From Phytoseiulus persimilis (taxonomy: Eukaryota; Arthropoda; Arachnida; Mesostigmata; Phytoseiidae): a DNA stretch of 64,000 bases. Each line of letters opens with the position of its first letter. The first letter of the stretch is position 1. Of the stretch, positions 58,004-64,000 are shown piece after piece. Below the pieces are notes generated by a model. The model made no database searches and was not told the DNA's origin. It saw only the letters and a program-made list of their open reading frames with translations. The translations under genes were made by a program, and so were the position numbers. The stretch spans positions 34,344,745 through 34,408,744 of the forward strand of contig CM075102.1 of the NCBI GenBank assembly GCA_037576195.1. Reading direction: 5' to 3'.

Positions 58004-59652
58004 TTCCTCCCCCCAACAGTCAGACAAGACCGATGGAGGGACCAGCTTCGGTTGTCTGTTGAACGCGCGAAGCTGAGCTTGAATGGGCCGAACGCGGAGT
58101 CAACGGTTTCGCGCCGCGCCGGAGTCCGCTCCGAAGACTGTTTGCCGGCTCGAAAAGTCGAACTCGATCAAGGTAGAGGAACTATCGAAATTAAAGCCGC
58201 AGGCGCTCTAGTCACCCGCCTGACTTAGTGGGTGGCGCACAGGCGGGGTGGGCGACCGAGGGAGCGGACCGCTCGTTCGGTAATTGTAGTTCGTCAGCTA
58301 GGCGAACTTGACGAGCTGCCAGTGTTATGAGAGGGAGCATCGCTCTGTCCTGTTTTTCGGCCACACGATTACGATCACAAGCACCGCGGCTTCCGGTGTT
58401 GAGTTCCCCGATCGGACGACGGCCAAACGGTCATCCGACCGTCCGGTAGGTCCGACGCGGCGCTGTGGCATTCAATAAGCCGATAGCATTGATTATTTTT
58501 CGGAAGGAGGGATATCGGCGTTTGCGTTGACCTTGCGTTGAACACCGCAAGGTTCCGTTGCAAAAGCAGTCGTTGACGTCGGTCACGGTGAGGGCCGAGC
58601 CAGCGGCTTTCGAGGACGAGCGCGCTGTTCGCGATCGCCCCGGCTGAGGATTCTGGTCGTTGATCCCGGTCTGGCGTTCGGGCTCCGTTCCGTGCTCCAC
58701 CGGGCGAGCGAGCCCACCAGACAATCGCAGATGAGGCAGCGGCGTGTCATCGCTTTCGACAGGTCCTCGATCGGCGTTTCTCGGGGCGGATTCGCAAATT
58801 TCGTTTTTCCTTTTCGGACGCTAACAAGGCCTGTTTCGCTCTGAGTTCCCTCTTCCTCGATCAGGCCAGAGACTCAGAAGTCCGCTATGAAACGGTCCCC
58901 TCAGGTCGGGCTCAGAGCGCCACCAGAGGGAGCTCGCCTCTGTCGGTGGCCTCTCGCTTCAGGCTCAAGACCACAACACCGATGCATGGCCTAGAGCGCA
59001 GTTCGGCTCGTGCTCCGAAGCAGAGTGCAACTCGAGCCCGATGATCAGCCCGTTTCCTTCCCGTTCTTGAATTCCAATCTACTGTCTTGAGTGGAAACTC
59101 TCGTTCTGCTGTGGGGAACAGTCATCAGACACAGTGAACAAGTGGAAGACACCTGAAGACAAGGTGGGGGATTCTTCTGTCGATTCGTGTGTCGTGAAGT
59201 GTTTCGCTGATTTCGATCGGAGTTTCTGCGGAGGTGATGAACTCTTTGCCGCGGCCATCGCCGACGTCTCTCCCCGATGACTGGATAACAGTGTAGCTCA
59301 GGAGGACGCAGTAACGAGGTATGTTGTCACCGCGAACAACTTCCCCCTGGAATCTGATGTCAATCACTGTCGACAGTGGCCGGCTGATTGAAACCTCTAC
59401 TTCTTCTTCCCCGTCAAGAGCCTTCAAGGCTACACGGAACCACACTTTAGAATGATCCCGTCCTTCAACGTCGTAGACCTACATGTCTCTCAGTGCTGTT
59501 GGAGAGGCACGAGGGACAGGAAGCCCCGAACTAGCGTGACAGGGAGCGTGTTGTGGCGACACCGTTCTCGGCATTTGCTTCCAAGCTCGGCAACTCGTTC
59601 GATGGGAGCTCGACGCAGAATTAGACTTGCGCTTGCCAACATGATCCTCAAT

Positions 59653-59680
59653 GAGAGAGAAAGACCTCTCTCTCTCTCTC
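59653..59680. repeat. GA run facing CT run (hairpin-capable)
   Basis: A GA run (59653-59663) is followed closely by a CT run (59665-59680). The two are mutually complementary and can form a hairpin. Confidence 0.8.
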
Positions 59681-59895
59681 AGAACTGAAATTTGAGAGAT
59701 AGAAGCCACCGTCGGCTCGTGGAAGACGACTCCCGAGATGAGCCAACTCTTTCACCGTGTAGTGGGCTCTTTGTCCAAATTGGGCTTTGAAAGAGCAAGC
59801 CGGCCAGAGATTTCGGAGTGGTTGGGCTCGCCTTCCGGCGGATGCGAAAGCCGATTCGGAAGGTCGTCGTCGGATTTTGCGACTGCACGTACCTA

Positions 59896-59913
59896 CGTGC
59901 GTGCGTGCGTGCG
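59896..59913 (+). repeat. GTGC tetranucleotide repeat
   Basis: About four GTGC units in the 3' flank. Confidence 0.85.
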
Positions 59914-60789
59914 GGCAAACGTACTCGTGTTTGTTAAGAGGGATTCCATGCTTTGTTCCTGGAGGCGGGCTGGTTTTGGCGCGAAGTATCGAGTTACGAC
60001 AGAGGAGACTGATGACTCGTCGCAGCATCTTTCGCGAGTCGACCGACAACGACGGCGGAGACTTCACAGGAACGGCGCAATTTGTGTATGTGCGCAATTT
60101 CATCAACTGTCCAACGGCTGGCTTCCAGTGAAGTTCGTGGGGTCTCGGGCGAGATCGTCCCTCCTCCGAATCCCGGCGGTGACTCTCGGCTTTCTCGCGC
60201 TTTTCAGGCGATCGCTTCGCTAACAAGCGAGCGATACCCCTGAGGGATAATTTTATTAGACGCTAAAAGAGGAAACGGAGAACAACGGAGTCGGCGGAAG
60301 CCGCCATCGGAAGGCAACACATGACGAAGAAGATCTGCTGTAACATCGGTTCGCCTTTTAGGAGTCATAAAAGGGCTTTCCTAACAAGGAAAACGCAAGG
60401 AGGACGTTGCCGAAGGGAGGAAGCGTCCGAGTAAAAAATAAACGCCTCATAAATTAGAGGCCAATACTTTATATCGTCGCTGTCTCCATTGAATGGACAA
60501 GTCCGCGCGCGGCCAAACGACAGTGTTGAGTTGGATGATACCGTCCGTCCGCTCGTCCGACCAACGACCGGTTCCCGGGGATCTCGAGTCAGATCGGTTG
60601 TGGCTCGGCACGTCACGATCTCCTGGTCGCTTTCAGGGTTCCCATGACGCAGCAGACCTTTTGTGCCAGTCTGACCGGTTCGGTAATTTCCCTGCGAAGA
60701 AAAGGAACGGTGGTTCCTAATTACTTTTCCAGGGGACCGACGACGGTTCCCCTTCGGCTGTTCTCGACAACGCTAGGCGGCAAGGAACA

Positions 60790-60816
60790 GTTCCAGGAGA
60801 CATTGTCTCCTGGAAC
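60790..60816. repeat. Perfect 13-bp inverted repeat, 1-nt spacer
   Basis: The left arm at 60790-60802 (GTTCCAGGAGACA) and right arm at 60804-60816 are exact reverse complements around a single T at 60803. Role unknown. Confidence 0.95.
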
Positions 60817-63800
60817 AACAGCAGAGATGGCCATCGCTCAGGTAGCGCCTCCCAGAATTATTTCTCGTTTCGTTTTCCGCATAGCGGCACGACGCGGAGC
60901 TCGACGGGGTCAGCCCGCCAGACGTCGACGCGAGGAAAGTAGCCGTCTCCGGTCGTCTCATGGCATACTCGGATTACTTGCAACCAGCTACGAGACCCCT
61001 CGAGTCACCCTTTCCGCTGCCTTGGGCCCACCTTCACGTTGCGCCGAGAACGACAGCGGGGAGCAACACAGCGACTTCGCTCATCAGCGTTTGACCGAGT
61101 GCACCCTTGAGAAACGCTTTGCTCGATCCCGTCCGCAGCTGAAGACCAGAGTTCTTGCTCCGGGGGTCCGGAGCGTGTTTCGCTGTGCTGTGCTCTCGAG
61201 GAGGCCATGTTGGAACCGGAGACGCTGTCCGCAAGCAGGACGCTTGTTTTGACACGCCGGGACTGCAGGATCATCGAGCGTTGGGCGCCGCAGCGCCGAC
61301 GCCGAAACCTCCAGTCAGTAAAACGAGCTCACCTTCAGAGGTTCATTGTGCTCAGTCAGTCGGTGTCTCCCCGGGGAGGAAGTGTGCTGGGTCAAGCGTT
61401 AAGGTTTCTCGATGCTTGGATCGCCCGGTTGCGTCAGCTTGCCTGACTGCCTCACCTCTGATGGAACCGTCGTCGTCGTCGTGGTCGACCAAAACACAGA
61501 CGTTTGCCTGAGGCGGACAGCTGCTTGCTCACAGCGCAATGCGTTCTCCGGCCCCGGATGTCAACACCAGGTCGAAGTCATCGTTACATCCGCCGTTGAC
61601 TGAGAGCTGCTCGAGGATCTGTTCGCCTGTCTATCCTGGTGGAGTTTGCATGTGTCACCTCTGCGCCGGTTCCGTCCAGACCGCCTCTCTGTCGAAAGGC
61701 AATTTCACAGCTGCTTAGCTCATTTAATTGTGAACGAGTTGTCAGGTGAGCGAGCGAGACTATGCACGCGAGCCCCGGTCGGACGGCACGCTGGCTCTCC
61801 GACTCCGAGGCCGCCGCCGAATCGGGCTGAAGAAGAACGGCAGCGAGATGAGGTCGGTATGTATCTCGGAACAACTCTCCGGGGAACAGCCAGCCAGGCG
61901 GCCGGCCGGTGAGTCGTCGGCGAGGAACGACGAAAAACGACTCCAGCCGGCTTCCGAAGGACTCCGAGGGCGCGGATCCTTATCTCGGTGAGCTCGAGGC
62001 CGGGAGCGCTCGTGTTGGGAATTATGGATTTTGTTTTCCGAGCGACACTCACGAGCGAGCGCACGCACGCGAACGTTGCCGCTTCGCGATGCGGACAGAT
62101 TGCGCGAGTCTCTCTCCATTCGGCTCCTCAATGATGCCCCGTCATCAAACGAGGCCCGGCAGCGCGCATTCTCTCTCGAACAACGTCGTTTTTCAATTGT
62201 CTGCGCTCCTGCGCGTGTTCAGGAGCCCAAGAGCCACTTTGTACATCCTCGTTGTGGATTTCGATAATTGCGTGTTTCGTTTGTTGCTGGCCGCAAGCCC
62301 TCGTCACTGCAGCGGGTCATGCCGAGCGGACCCGGCGGGGAGCAACAGGGACGTGTCGTATCCTTGCGGTCGCCTCCCTCTCCTCCCGGATCAGAACTCC
62401 AGATTCCTCGAACGGAGTCGCCATGGAGCCGGGAACGGCGGCCTCAAATCCGGGTCGAACTGTCGCTCGGTCCGCACACTGACAGACTGGAGTGCGAACG
62501 AGCGAGCGAACGGCTGAAAGGCTTTCTAGGCGGTCGACATCAAAAACGATTCGAGTGTCAAATTGTCGTTCGAGCGAGAATGGAAACGATTCTTTGCAGA
62601 AGCCTCATTGAACCCGATGTGAAATTACCATCGCCAACCACCGTCGCAGCCGTCGTCGTCGGCACGGTACTGTCACGACTAGCGTGGCCCGCGTAGCGCC
62701 TCCATCACCGTCTTTGCACCATTCGGGCTGCGGGCGAGGGAAAGTCGTCGTCGTCGTCTCGAAGTCGGTTGTCGCGCTCCGAGCTTCCAGTCCAGTGACT
62801 CCATCAGGCTCCTGGTTGCTCGGTCGGCACGCCGGTGGCTGGGGTTGGACAGGAAGGGCCTTTCGACGCCCCCTCGATCGTCGTCCATGTGCTGTCGTCT
62901 GAATGTTTCGCGTGAATCCATCCTCACACAAGTGAAGCTCGTTCTCCTCGTCCAACGACAAGATTTTGGCTGGGCGGGAAAAATCCTCTTCTCTCTCCCT
63001 ACATTTGCCCCCTCCCCCCCTCACTCTGCAACGATCTTTCCGTTCGCAAGGGGATCCCGCGCGGGGAGACCCGAGCTGCCCGAAACTGTTTCCTCTCCCT
63101 CTCAACACGACATTTCCTTGCGACCCTCGAGGATATTTCCTGCCTCGCCAGAGTCGAGTGCGCACAAAAAATATAGAATCCGGAAGCAAAACGATGACTA
63201 GCGACTTTTAATCTGTGGCAACGGGGCGTGTTCCCCTCCGTCTCCGACGGTCTCGCTGCGCTGTTCTTGGCTCCATCGAGTGGAGCTAGCGTGATTCGCT
63301 CGAGGGAAATATCGTCGTCTGATTTTCTCGGGCGAGGCATCCTATCTAGCCGTCTGGGTTGAGAGCTGACTTCCAGGCCCCTTGTCCTGTCTGTCGCCGG
63401 GCACACTGAGGCGACAATAGGGCGTTGCTTTTCGACTAGACGTCGCTAGCAGCTGGTGTCATCGCCTTTCCTCCATCTGCTCGCCGTCGTTGTCGACGTC
63501 GCCGAGACCCTGGTCCTGGGTCTACCTCGCAGTAGGACGCAGTCGAGAGACGGTTGTTCCGATCGTCCCTTCGTTTGCCATCTATCGGTTCGTACCACTT
63601 TTTTTTTTCATATATTTGTTATATTCTTCCGTCAACTCACCGCCGTGCCTGGTGCCGACTCGACATCAAGCACCGCAGCGAGAGAAGCTGCTGAGGCAGC
63701 TCGGGAAGCGGTCCAAGCCGCGGTTGGATCCGCCCCCATTTCTCTTCCGTGCTGTCAATACCATAAATACAGTGCAGCTTGACTTATATTAACTTTTGCG

Positions 63801-64000
63801 CGAGCTCCACTGAACGCACTCTTGGTCTCCCAATCTTCTCGTTCCCTATCAACGGAGAGCGAGCCGAACACCAGCGTCATCCGCGGCCGGAGACGATACA
63901 GGGTTTGTTGGATTTGTTTTCACAGAAGTTGGTGGCGCCCACAGTTGGCGCGCTCTCGCTCCATCGACAGCGAAAAATTCGTGACGCGGCGTTGCCGCTT

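Larger units (their letters stand above)
57311..64000. other. 3' flank of Duox, no recognised gene
   Basis: The stretch is G+C-rich, with repeated gtcgtc-type runs toward 61.4-63.5 kb. It has several long overlapping ORFs (59648-60226 minus, 60644-61252, 61909-62517, 62605-63189 minus), none resembling a family I know. A possible spliced exon at 58020-58172, a perfect inverted repeat at 60790-60816 and a primer-binding-site-like motif at 63933-63941 are noted separately. The ORFs may be chance, or exons of a divergent neighbour. Confidence 0.45.

Noticed and set aside
1-64000. Duox maturation factor (DuoxA) gene paired with Duox
   Set aside because: In vertebrates DuoxA is adjacent to Duox, but no DuoxA-like frame was found on either strand.

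Overview
The window is eukaryotic nuclear DNA, roughly half G+C. It is dominated by one well-supported protein gene on the + strand: a dual oxidase (Duox) of 25 coding exons, from the initiator ATG at 11506 to the stop codon ending at 56797. The exons join in frame throughout with GT-AG introns and give a predicted 1,511-residue protein. The protein resembles arthropod Duox along its whole length. Moderate G+C, mostly sub-kilobase introns and a tRNA-derived SINE would fit a chelicerate such as a parasitiform mite, but that placement is an inference and only 'arthropod-like' is secure.

Layout. Positions 1 to about 11402 are 5' flank with no recognised gene; there are only chance-length ORFs, one weak minus-strand exon pair (1258-1880) and a weak tRNA-like B box near 4970. 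A TATA box (11403-11408) lies 30 bases before an arthropod-type initiator (11431-11436). It opens a short 5' UTR with a five-codon upstream ORF and then exon 1, which encodes the signal peptide. Intron 1 is 25.1 kb and holds a complete SINE (about 274 bp, minus strand, 14-bp target-site duplications), simple repeats and unassigned ORFs. Exons 2-10 encode the extracellular peroxidase-like domain. Exon 11 leads into transmembrane segment 1. Exons 12-17 encode the cytosolic region with two canonical EF-hands. Exons 18-20 encode the ferric-reductase membrane core with both pairs of haem histidines. Exons 21-25 encode the FAD- and NADPH-binding module and the usual C-terminal Phe. Introns shrink markedly from 5' to 3'. 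A poly(A) signal sits at 57288-57293.

Function. The EF-hands sense cytosolic calcium and gate electron flow from NADPH through FAD and two haems to oxygen on the outer face, yielding hydrogen peroxide. In arthropods this serves gut immunity and tyrosine cross-linking of cuticle or mucus. The ectodomain keeps the proximal haem histidine (H352), but the canonical distal Asp-His-Asp reads Ser-Ser-Glu, so peroxidase activity of this domain is uncertain.

Downstream of about 57300 no gene can be named. That region has simple repeats, a perfect 13-bp inverted repeat (60790-60816), a possible isolated exon (58020-58172) and, at the very edge, a primer-binding-site-like motif. I see no rRNA gene, functional tRNA, CRISPR array or bacterial-type operon. 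I found no wholly new system; the most distinctive items are the SINE, two stop-free in-frame introns and the promoter/uORF/hairpin arrangement at the Duox start.
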